DNA from: Flavobacterium frigoris
Lineage (GTDB): Bacteria; Bacteroidota; Bacteroidia; Flavobacteriales; Flavobacteriaceae
Direction: 5' to 3'
DNA: 64,000 nucleotides
NCBI RefSeq assembly: GCF_900111075.1
Contig: NZ_FOFZ01000003.1
Location: 248,001-312,000 of the forward strand
Shown piece by piece: positions 1-9,733 of this stretch. Each line of letters starts with the position of its first letter. The stretch's first letter is position 1. Under the pieces are notes generated by a model. The model searched no databases. It was given only the letters and a program-made list of their open reading frames with translations, and was not told the origin of the DNA. The translations under genes and the position numbers were made by a program.

Positions 1-594
1 ATCCATATACGCCAAAGTACCATTGATAACTTCGGTAAGATTGTGAGGAGGCATATTAGTTGCCATACCTACAGCAATTCCTGTTGCTCCATTAATTAAC
101 AAAGTAGGAACGCGGGTTGGCATTACTTTTGGCTCATATAAAGTATCATCAAAATTCAATTGAAAATCAACTGTCTCTTTTTCGATATCAGCCATTATTT
201 CTTCCGAAATCTTACGCATTCTAGCTTCAGTGTAACGCATAGCTGCAGGGCTATCACCATCAACAGAACCAAAGTTACCTTGACCGTCAACTAGTAAATA
301 GCGCATGCTCCATTCCTGAGCCATACGAACCATGGCATCATAAACAGACGTATCTCCATGAGGGTGATACTTACCTAAAACTTCTCCGACAATTCTGGCG
401 GATTTTTTATGGGCTTTATTTGAAAAAACTCCTAAATCATACATTCCGTAAAGAACTCTTCGATGCACTGGTTTCAAACCATCTCTAACATCAGGAAGTG
501 CTCTTGACACAATTACTGACATCGAATAATCGATGTAAGCTGATTTCATTTCATCTTCTATGTTAATAGGAATTATGTTTTCTCCTTCAGACAT
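1..594 (-). CDS. gyrA: DNA gyrase subunit A, N-terminal 198 codons (cut by window edge)
   Basis: GyrA is the breakage-reunion subunit of DNA gyrase, which introduces negative supercoils with GyrB. Translating the minus strand from the ATG at 594-592 gives [16 protein letters not shown], followed by the conserved [16 protein letters not shown] stretch. The catalytic tyrosine lies in [10 protein letters not shown] at about residue 121. In the quinolone-determining region ([13 protein letters not shown]) the position equivalent to E. coli Ser83 is Thr and Asp87 is kept, so a susceptible-type residue pair is seen. The frame is open to base 1, so the gene continues outside the window. It is divergent from clpC, with 254 bp between the two starts. 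Confidence 0.96.
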   Translation of the reverse strand, partial: MSEGENIIPINIEDEMKSAYIDYSMSVIVSRALPDVRDGLKPVHRRVLYGMYDLGVFSNKAHKKSARIVGEVLGKYHPHGDTSVYDAMVRMAQEWSMRYLLVDGQGNFGSVDGDSPAAMRYTEARMRKISEEIMADIEKETVDFQLNFDDTLYEPKVMPTRVPTLLINGATGIAVGMATNMPPHNLTEVINGTLAYMD

Positions 595-848
595 AAGTTG
601 TTATATTAAAATATTATATTAGTTTCAAAACGTGCCAATATACAGCTTTTTGAAATTTTTTATAACATTTTAACACTCTTATTTCAAAGATTTATTAACA
701 AAATTATATTGGTTTTGTTTAATAAATTTGAAGCTATACTATAATAATCCCCTATTTTTTTTGTCACTTAGCTGACAGGACATCTTAAGGTATGATTTTT
801 GTTTTTAAGATACTAATTCACTAAATTTACATATACAAAATATACATT

Positions 849-3398
849 ATGGATGATAATTTTTCACCAAGAGTAAAAGATGTTATTACTTATAGCAAAG
901 AAGAAGCTTTGCGATTGGGTCATGACTTCATAGGCACTGAACACTTGATGCTAGGTATCCTTCGAGATGGTAATGGCAAAGCAATTCAAATATTAAATAA
1001 CCTTTCTGTCGATTTAGACCATCTGCGTAGAAAAGTAGAAATACTAAGCCCAGCAACCCCTAGCGTAGACACTAATTTAGAAAAGAAAAACCTTCATTTA
1101 ACGCGGCAAGCAGAACGCGCTTTGAAAACCACTTTTTTAGAAGCAAAAGTATTTCAAAGTTCCTCTGTAAGTACAGCGCATTTACTGCTTTGTATTCTAA
1201 GAAACGAAAACGATCCAACAACCAAGCTATTGAATAAACTTAAGATTGATTACGATGTAGCTAAAGAACAATATATCAATATGACACCAAACGAAGAAGA
1301 ATTTTTGGAAAATTTACCCAAAGCTACAGACTCTTATAATGACGATTCAGGACAAGATGACAGTCTAAAAGAAGGTAATTTTAATAATCCAGCCAATAAA
1401 TCTAATAAGAAATCTAAAACACCTGTGTTAGACAATTTTGGACGAGATTTAACAGAAATGGCCGAAGAAGGAAAATTAGACCCAGTTGTAGGACGTGAGA
1501 AAGAAATTGAACGCGTTTGCCAAATTCTGAGCCGACGTAAAAAGAACAACCCATTACTTATCGGTGAACCCGGAGTTGGTAAATCAGCTATTGCCGAAGG
1601 TTTAGCTTTACGAATTATACAAAAGAAAGTTTCTCGAATTCTTTTCAACAAACGCGTAGTCACATTAGACCTTGCAAGTCTTGTTGCAGGAACTAAATAC
1701 AGAGGACAGTTTGAAGAACGTATGAAAGCCGTAATGAATGAATTGGAAAAAAATGACGATATCATTCTTTTTATAGACGAAATTCATACTATCGTTGGAG
1801 CTGGTGGCGCTACAGGTTCTTTGGATGCGTCCAATATGTTCAAACCAGCGCTTGCAAGAGGAGAAATCCAATGTATCGGAGCTACAACATTGGACGAATA
1901 CAGACAATATATTGAAAAAGATGGTGCGTTAGAAAGACGTTTTCAAAAGATAATTGTAGAACCAACTTCTGTTGAAGAAACAATTACCATTTTAAATAAC
2001 ATCAAAAACAAATACGAAGACCATCACAATGTTACTTATTCACAAGAAGCAATTGAAGCTTGTGTAAAATTAACAAACAGATACATGTCTGAACGTTTTT
2101 TACCAGACAAAGCAATTGACGCTTTAGACGAAGCAGGTTCACGTGTACATATTACTAACATCGAAGTTCCTAAAAAGATACTTGATTTAGAGCGTCAATT
2201 AGAAGAAATACGCGAACTGAAAAATGTTGTTGTTAAAAAACAAAAATATGAGGAAGCAGCTAAACTTCGTGATGATGAAAAGCGCATCGAAAAAGAATTA
2301 GCAATAGCTCAAGAACAATGGGAAGAAGATGCAAAAAACAATCGAATTGAAGTTACAGAAGATAATGTTGCTGATGTAGTTTCAATGATGACTGGAATTC
2401 CAGTGAACCGTATCGCACAAACAGAAAGTAATAAACTAGCCATTTTACCAGAACTTATTGAAAGTAAAGTTATCGGACAAAAAGAAGCTGTTTTAAAAAT
2501 TGCTCGTGCCATTCAAAGAAATCGTGCTGGATTGAAAGACCCAAACAGACCTATTGGTTCGTTTATTTTCTTAGGTCAAACAGGAGTTGGAAAAACACAG
2601 TTAGCCAAAGTTCTTGCTAAGGAGTTATTTGATTCTGAAGACGCACTAGTTCGAATCGACATGAGTGAATACATGGAAAAATTTGCTATCTCTCGTTTAG
2701 TTGGAGCGCCTCCGGGATACGTAGGTTACGAAGAAGGTGGACAGTTAACAGAGAAAGTACGCAGAAAACCATATTGTGTTGTATTATTAGATGAAATTGA
2801 AAAAGCACATCCTGATGTTTTCAACATGCTTTTACAAGTCTTGGACGATGGTTATTTAACTGACAGCTTGGGTCGTAAAATTGATTTCAAAAACACTATA
2901 ATTATCATGACTTCAAATGTTGGAGCCAGACAATTAAAAGATTTTGGTCAAGGTGTTGGTTTTGGTACAGCTGCAAGAACCGCAAATGCCGAAGATAATT
3001 CCAAAAGTATTATTGAAAGTGCTTTGAAAAAAACGTTTGCTCCTGAGTTCTTAAATAGAATTGACGATGTAATTGTCTTCAACACCTTAGAGAAACATGA
3101 TATCGATTTAATTATCGAAATCGAATTGAAAAAATTATATGCTCGTCTTACTGAACTAGGATACAAATTGACTCTTTCTGACAAAGCAAAAGCGTTTATT
3201 GCGGACAAAGGTTTTGACAAGCAATTTGGTGCCAGACCACTAAAAAGAGCTATTCAAAAATATGTTGAAGACTCACTTGCAGAAGAGATTATTACTTCTA
3301 AAATTGCTTCTGGAGATGAAATATTCATGGACATTGAAGACGGAGCTCAAGAACTAAATGTAAAAGTTAATAAAGCTGAAGAGCCAACTAAACAATAG
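849..3398 (+). CDS. clpC: ATP-dependent Clp protease ATP-binding subunit ClpC
   Basis: Hsp100 unfoldase that feeds substrates to ClpP and acts in cytosolic protein quality control. Domains in order: double Clp-N repeat (about 1-150), first AAA+ module with Walker A GEPGVGKS near 240 and Walker B ILFIDEIH, a UVR motif (KYEEAAKLRDDEKRIEKEL, about 466-485), second AAA+ module with Walker A GQTGVGKT near 577 and Walker B VVLLDEIEKAH, a VGF loop near 702 suited to ClpP docking, and the C-terminal D2-small domain. The UVR motif plus the short middle region separates ClpC from ClpB. At 849 aa it has the usual length. It ends 27 bp before a hairpin terminator and is divergent from gyrA. Confidence 0.96.
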   Translation: MDDNFSPRVKDVITYSKEEALRLGHDFIGTEHLMLGILRDGNGKAIQILNNLSVDLDHLRRKVEILSPATPSVDTNLEKKNLHLTRQAERALKTTFLEAKVFQSSSVSTAHLLLCILRNENDPTTKLLNKLKIDYDVAKEQYINMTPNEEEFLENLPKATDSYNDDSGQDDSLKEGNFNNPANKSNKKSKTPVLDNFGRDLTEMAEEGKLDPVVGREKEIERVCQILSRRKKNNPLLIGEPGVGKSAIAEGLALRIIQKKVSRILFNKRVVTLDLASLVAGTKYRGQFEERMKAVMNELEKNDDIILFIDEIHTIVGAGGATGSLDASNMFKPALARGEIQCIGATTLDEYRQYIEKDGALERRFQKIIVEPTSVEETITILNNIKNKYEDHHNVTYSQEAIEACVKLTNRYMSERFLPDKAIDALDEAGSRVHITNIEVPKKILDLERQLEEIRELKNVVVKKQKYEEAAKLRDDEKRIEKELAIAQEQWEEDAKNNRIEVTEDNVADVVSMMTGIPVNRIAQTESNKLAILPELIESKVIGQKEAVLKIARAIQRNRAGLKDPNRPIGSFIFLGQTGVGKTQLAKVLAKELFDSEDALVRIDMSEYMEKFAISRLVGAPPGYVGYEEGGQLTEKVRRKPYCVVLLDEIEKAHPDVFNMLLQVLDDGYLTDSLGRKIDFKNTIIIMTSNVGARQLKDFGQGVGFGTAARTANAEDNSKSIIESALKKTFAPEFLNRIDDVIVFNTLEKHDIDLIIEIELKKLYARLTELGYKLTLSDKAKAFIADKGFDKQFGARPLKRAIQKYVEDSLAEEIITSKIASGDEIFMDIEDGAQELNVKVNKAEEPTKQ

Positions 3399-3423
3399 AA
3401 TAACATCTTTTAGATACTAAAAC

Positions 3424-3460
3424 AAACCCGTTACGTTTTTATAACATAACGGGTTTATTC
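3424..3460 (+). terminator. Rho-independent terminator of clpC
   Basis: A stem AACCCGTTA / TAACGGGTT (about 3425-3433 and 3447-3455) is followed by a T-rich run, 26 bp after the clpC stop. It separates clpC from the RimK fusion gene. Confidence 0.8.
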
Positions 3461-3540
3461 TTTATGTAAATTTATCCTATCTTTAAAAACAAATATTTAC
3501 ATTTGACTTTTATAAATTGACCTTAACAAAAATAAATAAT

Positions 3541-4914
3541 ATGCCGCAAGAAAAAGTTATTCTAGGTAGTGAAGAATGGTGCTCCTTTCCTGAACTGGGA
3601 ATTCCCACAATAAAAGCTCGTGTAGATTCTGGTGCAAAAACATCTGCTTTACATGCTATTAACATAGCTCCTTTTATCAAAAACGAAACAAATTGGGTAC
3701 GATTTGACATCAACCCTATTCAGAATAATTTAAAAACAGTTATTCATTGCGAAGCGCCGCTTATTGATAAACGAATCGTAAAAAGCTCCAGCGGATTTAG
3801 AGAACAACGTTATGTTATTCAGACTAATTTAAAAATAGGAGAATCTATATGGCCAATAGAAATGACTTTGACCAACAGGGATTCCATGGGATTCAGAATG
3901 CTTCTAGGAAGAGAAGCCATGAGCGGAAGAGTTCTTGTTGATCCAGAACAACAGTACCTATTGGGTCAACCAACCACTGACAATTTAAAAGAATTATATA
4001 AAAATTCAGAGAAAGCAGCTACCGGTTTACGCATTGGAGTTTTAGCCAGTAATCCTGAATTATACAGTAATAAACGTATTATGGAAGCGGGTGAAATGCG
4101 TGGTCACGAAATGCATTTTTTAAATATCAAAGAATGCTATATGAAGCTGGATGCACAAACTCCAGAAATTCATTATCGAGGTGGAATCATCTTAAATCAA
4201 TTTGATGCTATTATTCCAAGAATAAGACCAAGTATCACTTTTTACGGTTGTGCCTTAACTCGGCAATTTGAAGCTTTAAAAGTTTATAGTTTAAACTCGG
4301 CAAACGCAATCACACAATCAAGAGATAAATTATTCTCTTTACAATTGTTATTAAATAGCGGAATTGGGATTCCTACTACTGGTTTTGCTAATTCTCCATT
4401 GGATACTAATGACCTAATTAAAATGGTTGGTGGTTCACCATTAATTGTAAAGTTATTAGAAGGAACTCAAGGAAAAGGTGTTGTACTTGCTGAAACTAAA
4501 AAAGCGGCAGAAAGTGTTATTAATGCTTTCAAAAGTGTAAATGCTAATATACTAGTTCAAGAATTCATCAAAGAAGCAGATGGTAAAGATTTACGATTAT
4601 TTGTAATTGACGGAAAAGTTGTTGCAACGATTCAGCGTGAAGCTATGCCAGGCGAATTTAGAGCTAATATTCACCTTGGTGGAACTGCTTCTATCATAAA
4701 ACCAACTGCTGAAGAGAAAAAAATTGCTATAAAAGCAGCTAAGGCCATGGACTTAAAAGTAGCTGGAGTAGATATTATTCGTTCTTCTAAAGGCCCTTTA
4801 TTATTAGAAGTAAACTCTTCTCCGGGATTAGAGGGAATTGAAGGTGCTACTAATAAAGATATCGCTGGTGAAATGATCAAAGCTATCGAGAAAAATTTTA
4901 AACATAGAATGTAA
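3541..4914 (+). CDS. rimK: RimK-type ATP-grasp ligase fused to an N-terminal retropepsin-like (RimB/Zn-protease family) domain
   Basis: RimK adds glutamates to the C terminus of ribosomal protein S6 using ATP. The C-terminal two thirds (about 170-455) is an ATP-grasp ligase with [28 protein letters not shown] and the metal-binding [14 protein letters not shown]. The first 150 residues are a separate retropepsin-like domain with [14 protein letters not shown], the family called ATP-dependent zinc protease or RimB. In Pseudomonas the two are separate genes of a rimABK operon; here they are fused. The start is placed at ATG 3541, because the open frame upstream begins only with a TTG and adds eight weak residues. 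The next gene, DUF421, starts 10 bp later, so they are probably cotranscribed. The S6 substrate is inferred from family. Confidence 0.88.
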   Translation: MPQEKVILGSEEWCSFPELGIPTIKARVDSGAKTSALHAINIAPFIKNETNWVRFDINPIQNNLKTVIHCEAPLIDKRIVKSSSGFREQRYVIQTNLKIGESIWPIEMTLTNRDSMGFRMLLGREAMSGRVLVDPEQQYLLGQPTTDNLKELYKNSEKAATGLRIGVLASNPELYSNKRIMEAGEMRGHEMHFLNIKECYMKLDAQTPEIHYRGGIILNQFDAIIPRIRPSITFYGCALTRQFEALKVYSLNSANAITQSRDKLFSLQLLLNSGIGIPTTGFANSPLDTNDLIKMVGGSPLIVKLLEGTQGKGVVLAETKKAAESVINAFKSVNANILVQEFIKEADGKDLRLFVIDGKVVATIQREAMPGEFRANIHLGGTASIIKPTAEEKKIAIKAAKAMDLKVAGVDIIRSSKGPLLLEVNSSPGLEGIEGATNKDIAGEMIKAIEKNFKHRM

Positions 4915-4924
4915 ATAAACAATA

Positions 4925-5434
4925 ATGAATCTCTACCTCGATATCATTTTTAGAAGTACAGCCGTTTATTTTTTTATGATTATCGCTTTGCGAATTTTTG
5001 GTAAAAAAGAATTATCTCAACTCAATAATAGTGATATAATTTTAATTTTGTTAATCAGCAATTCGGTTCAAAATGCAATGGTTGGCCCTAACAATAGTTT
5101 AATTGGAGGTTTAGTAGCAGCTACGGGACTTTTTTTGATTAATTATATTTTGAAAAAAGCAATGTTCAAATTTAAATTTTTAAAGGATTTAATTCAAGAA
5201 AAACCAGAAATATTAATCCATGATGGCAAAATTGATTTTAAACTTTTAAGCAAATTGAATATCACTTCTGATGAATTAAGAGAAGCTATGAGAGAGCATG
5301 GAATTGATCATTTCTCTGACGTAAAACTATCAATGCTTGAAGTAGATGGAAATATAAGTATGATTTCAGGAAATGGTAATTTAAAACAAACGCATTATAA
5401 AAGATTGAAAAAATTAAAAAAAGCAATCAAATAA
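4925..5434 (+). CDS. DUF421 (YetF-type) membrane protein
   Basis: A 169-aa protein with about three N-terminal membrane segments (FRSTAVYFFMIIALRI, DIILILLISNSV and LVAATGLFLINYIL) and a cytosolic alpha/beta domain that includes KPEILIHDGKIDF and LDVDGNIS-like strands. This layout is that of the DUF421/YetF family, whose biochemical role is not firmly known. It starts 10 bp after the RimK fusion gene, so an operon is likely. It ends before a bidirectional terminator shared with the convergent pit gene. Confidence 0.85.
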   Translation: MNLYLDIIFRSTAVYFFMIIALRIFGKKELSQLNNSDIILILLISNSVQNAMVGPNNSLIGGLVAATGLFLINYILKKAMFKFKFLKDLIQEKPEILIHDGKIDFKLLSKLNITSDELREAMREHGIDHFSDVKLSMLEVDGNISMISGNGNLKQTHYKRLKKLKKAIK

Positions 5435-5470
5435 ATTCAAAACAGTTTAGGAATAGAAATTCAATAAACT

Positions 5471-5514
5471 AAAAAAAACCATCCTAACTTTATAATTAGG
5501 ATGGTTTTTTATTT
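5471..5514. terminator. Bidirectional terminator between DUF421 and pit
   Basis: An inverted repeat AAACCATCCTAA / TTAGGATGGTTT is flanked by an A run on the left and a T run on the right, so it can stop transcription from both convergent genes. Confidence 0.85.
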
Positions 5515-5535
5515 ATTTCGAAAACTATAATACTT

Positions 5536-6873
5536 TTATAAAAACAAGCTAAGGAAATAGTAAACTAGTCCTGCCAATAATGCCGAAATAGGAATCGTTA
5601 ATACCCAAGCCCATAAAAGACTCACTGTAACTCCCCATCGCACCGCAGATACACGTTTAGTCAGACCAACTCCAATGATAGAACCAGTTATAGTATGCGT
5701 GGTACTCACCGGTATTTTTAAATGTTCTGTGAAATATAAGGTTAGAGCTCCAGCTGTTTCAGCGGCAACACCTTCAAAAGAAGTTACTTTTGTAATTTTA
5801 GAACCCATTGTTTTTACAATTTTCCACCCTCCACTTAATGTCCCTAATGCAATTGCAGTATAACATGCTAAGGGAATCCAGGCAGGCATTACTCCAGCTA
5901 AATCCTCTTTTGGCAAAACAACATTTAACCAGTCAGGCATGCTATCTTGAGCTGATCCTGTAGTGTGAATATATACTGCAACTGCCGCTGCAATAATACC
6001 CATTACTTTTTGTGAATCGTTTCCACCATGACCTAAACTGAACGCAGCAGAAGACAATAACTGCATTTTTTTCAACCATGCAGTAGCTTGATTCAAGTTC
6101 AAACTACTAAATATTAAACAAAATGAGCTAATGGCTAAGATGATAAACGCTACCAAAAACCATTTAAGGTTGTGTGATTCAAAAGCAACACTCCAAAAAT
6201 GAGAATCAAATCTTGGTTTTTCTATTGCTTCATAATATTTCATTTGACTCTCCACAAACCAGATCGTGATACCCATTATAGCTAAAGTAACCAGTTTTGG
6301 GGTAATCGTTTTTTTGGAAGCATTTAAAAGCCAAATTGAAATTAAATATGACATCAAGGCTCCTAACAACGGTGCTAAAACAATAAAAAGAATAATGATG
6401 GAAACGCCTGAGGGCACTCCGCCGTCTTTACCTGCTTTATACCAACTAACGATGTCATACCAGTAAGCAGTAGTCCCATCCTCCAGTAAATAACCTGAAA
6501 AACCATGAACAGCAATCGCATGAGCAACCGCAGCTCCCGCGAAACCTCCAATTAAAGTATGCGATGAGCTTGAAGGTATTCCCAACCACCAGGTTAACAA
6601 GTTCCAACAAATGGCAGCAATAACACCTGCGAGTATGACTACAAGGTTGATCTCCATAGTATGCGCCGTTTTAGCAACAGTGTCAGCAACTCCAAATCCA
6701 AAAACCCAATAGGCCAAGAAATTAAAGAAAGCAGCCCAAAGAACCGCCTGAAAAGGAGATAAAACTTTTGTGGCAACAACGGTTGCAATAGCATTGGCCG
6801 CATCATGAAAACCGTTGATGTAATCAAAGATTAAAGCCAGTATAATAATAACTATAAGTAAAGTAAATTCCAT
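5536..6873 (-). CDS. pit: PiT-family inorganic phosphate transporter
   Basis: Cation- or proton-coupled low-affinity phosphate permease of the inner membrane. The 445-aa protein has the two family repeats: GFHDAANAIATVVATKVL with GIPSSSSHTLIGG in the N-terminal half, and LGHGGNDSQKVMG with KIPVSTTHTITGSIIGVG in the C-terminal half. About ten or more hydrophobic segments are visible. It lies 30 bp downstream of a DUF47 gene on the same strand, the usual pairing for this family. A shared hairpin follows the stop. The ion used for coupling cannot be told from sequence. Confidence 0.94.
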   Translation of the reverse strand: MEFTLLIVIIILALIFDYINGFHDAANAIATVVATKVLSPFQAVLWAAFFNFLAYWVFGFGVADTVAKTAHTMEINLVVILAGVIAAICWNLLTWWLGIPSSSSHTLIGGFAGAAVAHAIAVHGFSGYLLEDGTTAYWYDIVSWYKAGKDGGVPSGVSIIILFIVLAPLLGALMSYLISIWLLNASKKTITPKLVTLAIMGITIWFVESQMKYYEAIEKPRFDSHFWSVAFESHNLKWFLVAFIILAISSFCLIFSSLNLNQATAWLKKMQLLSSAAFSLGHGGNDSQKVMGIIAAAVAVYIHTTGSAQDSMPDWLNVVLPKEDLAGVMPAWIPLACYTAIALGTLSGGWKIVKTMGSKITKVTSFEGVAAETAGALTLYFTEHLKIPVSTTHTITGSIIGVGLTKRVSAVRWGVTVSLLWAWVLTIPISALLAGLVYYFLSLFL

Positions 6874-6903
6874 AAATGTAATTTCAAAAAGTAACCGATT
6901 AAA

Positions 6904-7548
6904 TTAAGAATGCTTTACAGCAATTGATTCTAAAACTCCGGCTACACTTTTACACTTATCCGTTGCAGTTTCTAACACAGATAACACTTCTTTGTATTTT
7001 ATTATGGTGATTGCATCCGTTTCATTTTCGAATATTTCAAAAATTGCTTTATTGTAAACGGTATCCGACTTATTCTCTAACTTATTGATTCTGGCACAAG
7101 CCTCAGTAATATTTTTGATGTTCTTAAAATTTTTCAATTCTTTAACGGCGACATCAATATTCTGACAAGCTTCAAGATTAATTTCAGTCAATTTTCTAAT
7201 GGACTTTGTAATTTTATCGACTTGATACAATCGCATTCTACTTGCTGCACCCTGAAGATTATCAGCAACATTGTCAATCGATGTAATCAAGGAATGTATA
7301 TCTTCTCTGTCAAATGGAGTAATAAAGTTTCTACTCAATTCAAGATTCGTTTGACGGGTAATATGTTCTCCTTTTTGTTCTAATTTATCAATTTTTTGAA
7401 AAAGAACTTCTCTTTCTTTTAAAGGAAGATTTACTGCTTCATGTAAGTTTGCAGCTAATTCAATTAAGTTGCTGGATGCTTCTTCGAATAAAGGGAAAAA
7501 TTTTTTATCCTTTGGAACTAAAAACTGGAAAACACTATTTATTGACAT
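6904..7548 (-). CDS. DUF47 / PhoU-like phosphate transport accessory protein
   Basis: A 214-aa all-helical PhoU-like protein with REDIHSLITSIDNVADNLQG, matching the metal-binding ExxxD-type helices of the DUF47 family. Such proteins are encoded next to Pit permeases and are thought to modulate them. It is the first gene of the DUF47-pit operon, with a 30-bp gap. Upstream on the minus strand a perfect TAnnTTTG box lies about 20 bp before the ATG. Confidence 0.88.
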   Translation of the reverse strand: MSINSVFQFLVPKDKKFFPLFEEASSNLIELAANLHEAVNLPLKEREVLFQKIDKLEQKGEHITRQTNLELSRNFITPFDREDIHSLITSIDNVADNLQGAASRMRLYQVDKITKSIRKLTEINLEACQNIDVAVKELKNFKNIKNITEACARINKLENKSDTVYNKAIFEIFENETDAITIIKYKEVLSVLETATDKCKSVAGVLESIAVKHS

Positions 7549-7567
7549 TTTATTATTTTTTAGGGCG

Positions 7568-7575
7568 CAAAATTA
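7568..7575 (-). promoter_or_regulatory. -7 element of the DUF47-pit operon
   Basis: On the minus strand this reads TAATTTTG, a perfect Bacteroidota TAnnTTTG box 20 bp before the DUF47 start. No clear TTG was found at the expected upstream distance. Confidence 0.5.
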
Positions 7576-7601
7576 CTATAATTATAACTGCGAATGTTTA
7601 T

Positions 7602-9110
7602 TTAATCTAACAATTCATCTTCAATCCGAAAACTATTTAAAAAAGAAACGGTTTTCTCAATGTCATAATGTAAAATGCGGTCTTCTTTTACAAACGGAAC
7701 TTCTTCCCTGTAGGAACTTAAGAACATTTCGATAAACTCACTTGACTGAAGTGGCCTTCTAAATTCAATTGCCTGAGAAGCATTCATCAATTCGATTGCC
7801 AGGATACGTTCTAGATTTTCCATAACACGCAATGCTTTTGTGGCGCCATTCGCTCCCATACTCACGTGATCTTCTTGTCCATTACTAGAAACAATACTAT
7901 CTACGCTTGAAGGTGTTGCTAATTGCTTGTTCTGACTAGCAATACTGGCAGCGGTATATTGAGGGATCATAAATCCGGAATTCAACCCTGGATTATCCAC
8001 TAAAAATGCAGGAAGGTTCCGCAATCCCGAAATCAATTGATAGGTTCTTCTTTCAGAAATACTCCCTAGTTCCGCTAAAGCAATGGCCATAAAATCTAAG
8101 GCTAATGCCAATGGTTGTCCGTGAAAATTACCACCTGAGATGATTTGGTCACTTTCGATGAATATATTTGGATTATCTGTAACCGAATTAATCTCCGTTT
8201 TAAATACTTTTTTAACGTAATCAATAGCATCTTTTGAAGCTCCGTGAACTTGCGGAATACAACGGAATGAATAAGGATCTTGTACATGTACTTTCTCCTG
8301 CTCGATAATTTGACTTCCTTCCAGAAATTCTTTTACACGACTGGCAGTTGTAATTTGGCCTTTGTGAGGACGTATAAAATGGATCAACTCATTAAATGGT
8401 TCGATTCTTCCGTCAAATCCTTCCAAAGATATTGTACCAATCAAATCTGCTAAATAGGAAAATTTATTGGCTTTCATTAAGATATGAGCACCATAAGCAC
8501 TCATGAATTGAGTTCCATTTAGCAAGGCCAAACCTTCTTTAGACTGCAAAATTATAGGTTCCCAATTAAAGTGCTCCATTATCACACTTGAATGGACTTT
8601 TTTTCCTTCAAAATACACTTCTCCTTCTCCTAATAATGGTAAAGACAAATGCGCTAAAGGAGCTAAATCTCCAGATGCACCAAGAGAACCTTGGGTATAA
8701 ATAATAGGTAAGACATCGTTGTTGTAAAAAGCAATCAAGCGATCCACTGTCTGTAATTGTATTCCTGAATGTCCGTAGCTCAAAGACTGAATTTTCAGCA
8801 ACAACATTAGTTTTACTATTTCATTTGGAACTTCTTCTCCAGTTCCACAAGCATGCGATTTTACAAGGTTTTCCTGAAGCTTAGATAAATTCTCATTAGA
8901 GATTTTAACATTACAAAGTGACCCAAAACCAGTATTTATTCCGTAGATAGGTTCAGAATGCGTTGCCATTTTTTTATCTAAAAAATCCCTGCATTTTTGA
9001 ATATTAATTTTAGCCTCATCAGACAGTTCTAGTAACATCTGATTTGCAATAATTTCATTTACGGTCTCTAGGGAAAGTAGTGCGGTACTTATATAATGTG
9101 TATTGTCCAT
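7602..9110 (-). CDS. hutH: Histidine ammonia-lyase
   Basis: Deaminates L-histidine to urocanate, the first step of histidine degradation in the cytosol. The 502-aa protein has the Ala-Ser-Gly triad that forms the MIO electrophile at 145-147 (GSLGASGDLAPLAH), the catalytic tyrosine loop YGINTGFGSL near 56 and the FHGQPLALALD segment. Length matches the family. No hutU, hutI or hutG is adjacent, so the gene stands alone here. The start ATG at 9110 has a near-consensus promoter just upstream. Tyrosine ammonia-lyase relatives share the fold, but the GSLGASGDLAPLAHL context favours HutH. Confidence 0.93.
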   Translation of the reverse strand: MDNTHYISTALLSLETVNEIIANQMLLELSDEAKINIQKCRDFLDKKMATHSEPIYGINTGFGSLCNVKISNENLSKLQENLVKSHACGTGEEVPNEIVKLMLLLKIQSLSYGHSGIQLQTVDRLIAFYNNDVLPIIYTQGSLGASGDLAPLAHLSLPLLGEGEVYFEGKKVHSSVIMEHFNWEPIILQSKEGLALLNGTQFMSAYGAHILMKANKFSYLADLIGTISLEGFDGRIEPFNELIHFIRPHKGQITTASRVKEFLEGSQIIEQEKVHVQDPYSFRCIPQVHGASKDAIDYVKKVFKTEINSVTDNPNIFIESDQIISGGNFHGQPLALALDFMAIALAELGSISERRTYQLISGLRNLPAFLVDNPGLNSGFMIPQYTAASIASQNKQLATPSSVDSIVSSNGQEDHVSMGANGATKALRVMENLERILAIELMNASQAIEFRRPLQSSEFIEMFLSSYREEVPFVKEDRILHYDIEKTVSFLNSFRIEDELLD

Positions 9111-9131
9111 TTAATCTTAAATTTTAAAAGC

Positions 9132-9162
9132 CAAAATTGGAGAAATCAATATTAAAAAGCAA
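9132..9162 (-). promoter_or_regulatory. Probable hutH promoter
   Basis: On the minus strand TTG (9162-9160) is followed after 20 nt by CAATTTTG (9139-9132), one mismatch from TAnnTTTG. It lies about 22 bp before the hutH ATG. Confidence 0.55.
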
Positions 9163-9541
9163 CATATATTAGTAATAATTTAAAACTTAGATTCAAAAGC
9201 ATCGCTTTTCTAAATTTGATGCAAATTCTCCCCGAATAATCCTGCTTTGAAGAGACACTATTTTAATTACTTCGGTTTCTTTAATGTTAAGTTTCCTATC
9301 ACAGTTTTCAAAAGCCAATTAACGCTCCGAAAAACCAAAAGTGTTACTCGTCCCCCATAAACTAGTCCAAATTAGCAGTTGAAATTAAAAAAAAGAGCTC
9401 AAATATACCTAGTTATCACTTCCTGCTTTAAAAATAAATAACAATAGCCGCCACAATGCGCTCATAAAATAGGAAATATTCAATAGAAGCTGATTTCTCT
9501 CGTTTATATTAAAATATTCGCAAAAAACCATATAAAGGAGG
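9163..9541. other. Intergenic region between hutH and the thr leader
   Basis: About 380 bp of A+T-rich sequence separate two divergent units. Apart from a small hairpin (AAAAGC / GCTTTT near 9198-9215) I see no gene, tRNA or clear repeat. The reading frames are short and lack family features. Confidence 0.5.
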
Positions 9542-9569
9542 TTGCTTTTTATAAAAAGCTGTATTTTTG
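9542..9569 (+). promoter_or_regulatory. Promoter of the thr leader and operon
   Basis: TTG at 9542-9544, 17 nt, then TATTTTTG at 9562-9569 fit the Bacteroidota TTG-N17..23-TAnnTTTG consensus. Transcription should start near 9574-9576, only a few bases before the leader ATG at 9580. Confidence 0.7.
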
Positions 9570-9579
9570 GAAAATAGTA

Positions 9580-9684
9580 ATGACAAATAACAGAACAACA
9601 TATCAATCTTCGATAACAACTCAAATTTGGGTTGCAACTTCTGTTACTTCTACCTTTACAACTACAACAACTACTACCCCTTAG
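9580..9684 (+). CDS. thrL: Threonine-rich leader peptide of the thrABC operon
   Basis: A 34-codon ORF (ATG 9580, TAG 9682-9684) encodes 15 threonines, including seven consecutive Thr codons at 9658-9678, just before the stop. It also has two Ile codons. It lies between a consensus promoter and thrA, whose product is the first enzyme to threonine. Ribosome stalling at Thr codons under threonine shortage is the classic attenuation logic of enterobacterial thrL; applying it here is inference. The stop codon lies inside a small GC hairpin (ACCCC / GGGGT), and a T-rich tract follows before thrA. The name thrL is by function, since similarity to E. coli ThrL sequence is not claimed. Confidence 0.78.
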   Translation: MTNNRTTYQSSITTQIWVATSVTSTFTTTTTTTP

Positions 9685-9733
9685 GGGTATTCATTTTACA
9701 TATAATCCTATTTTATATTTTTCTTTTTTTAAG
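9675..9733 (+). promoter_or_regulatory. Candidate attenuator between leader peptide and thrA
   Basis: A short stem ACCCC-TTA-GGGGT at about 9676-9688 overlaps the leader stop. It is followed by a weak A+T stem (ATATAA / TTATAT) and a pyrimidine tract ending in seven Ts at 9724-9730. A downstream GGGTA segment near 9752 could pair with TACCC of the stem as an alternative fold. The exact terminator and antiterminator pairing is not certain by eye. Confidence 0.45.

Noticed and set aside
3517..3540. TTG start of the RimK fusion
   Set aside because: The eight extra residues have no support; ATG 3541 starts right before the conserved VILGSEEW.
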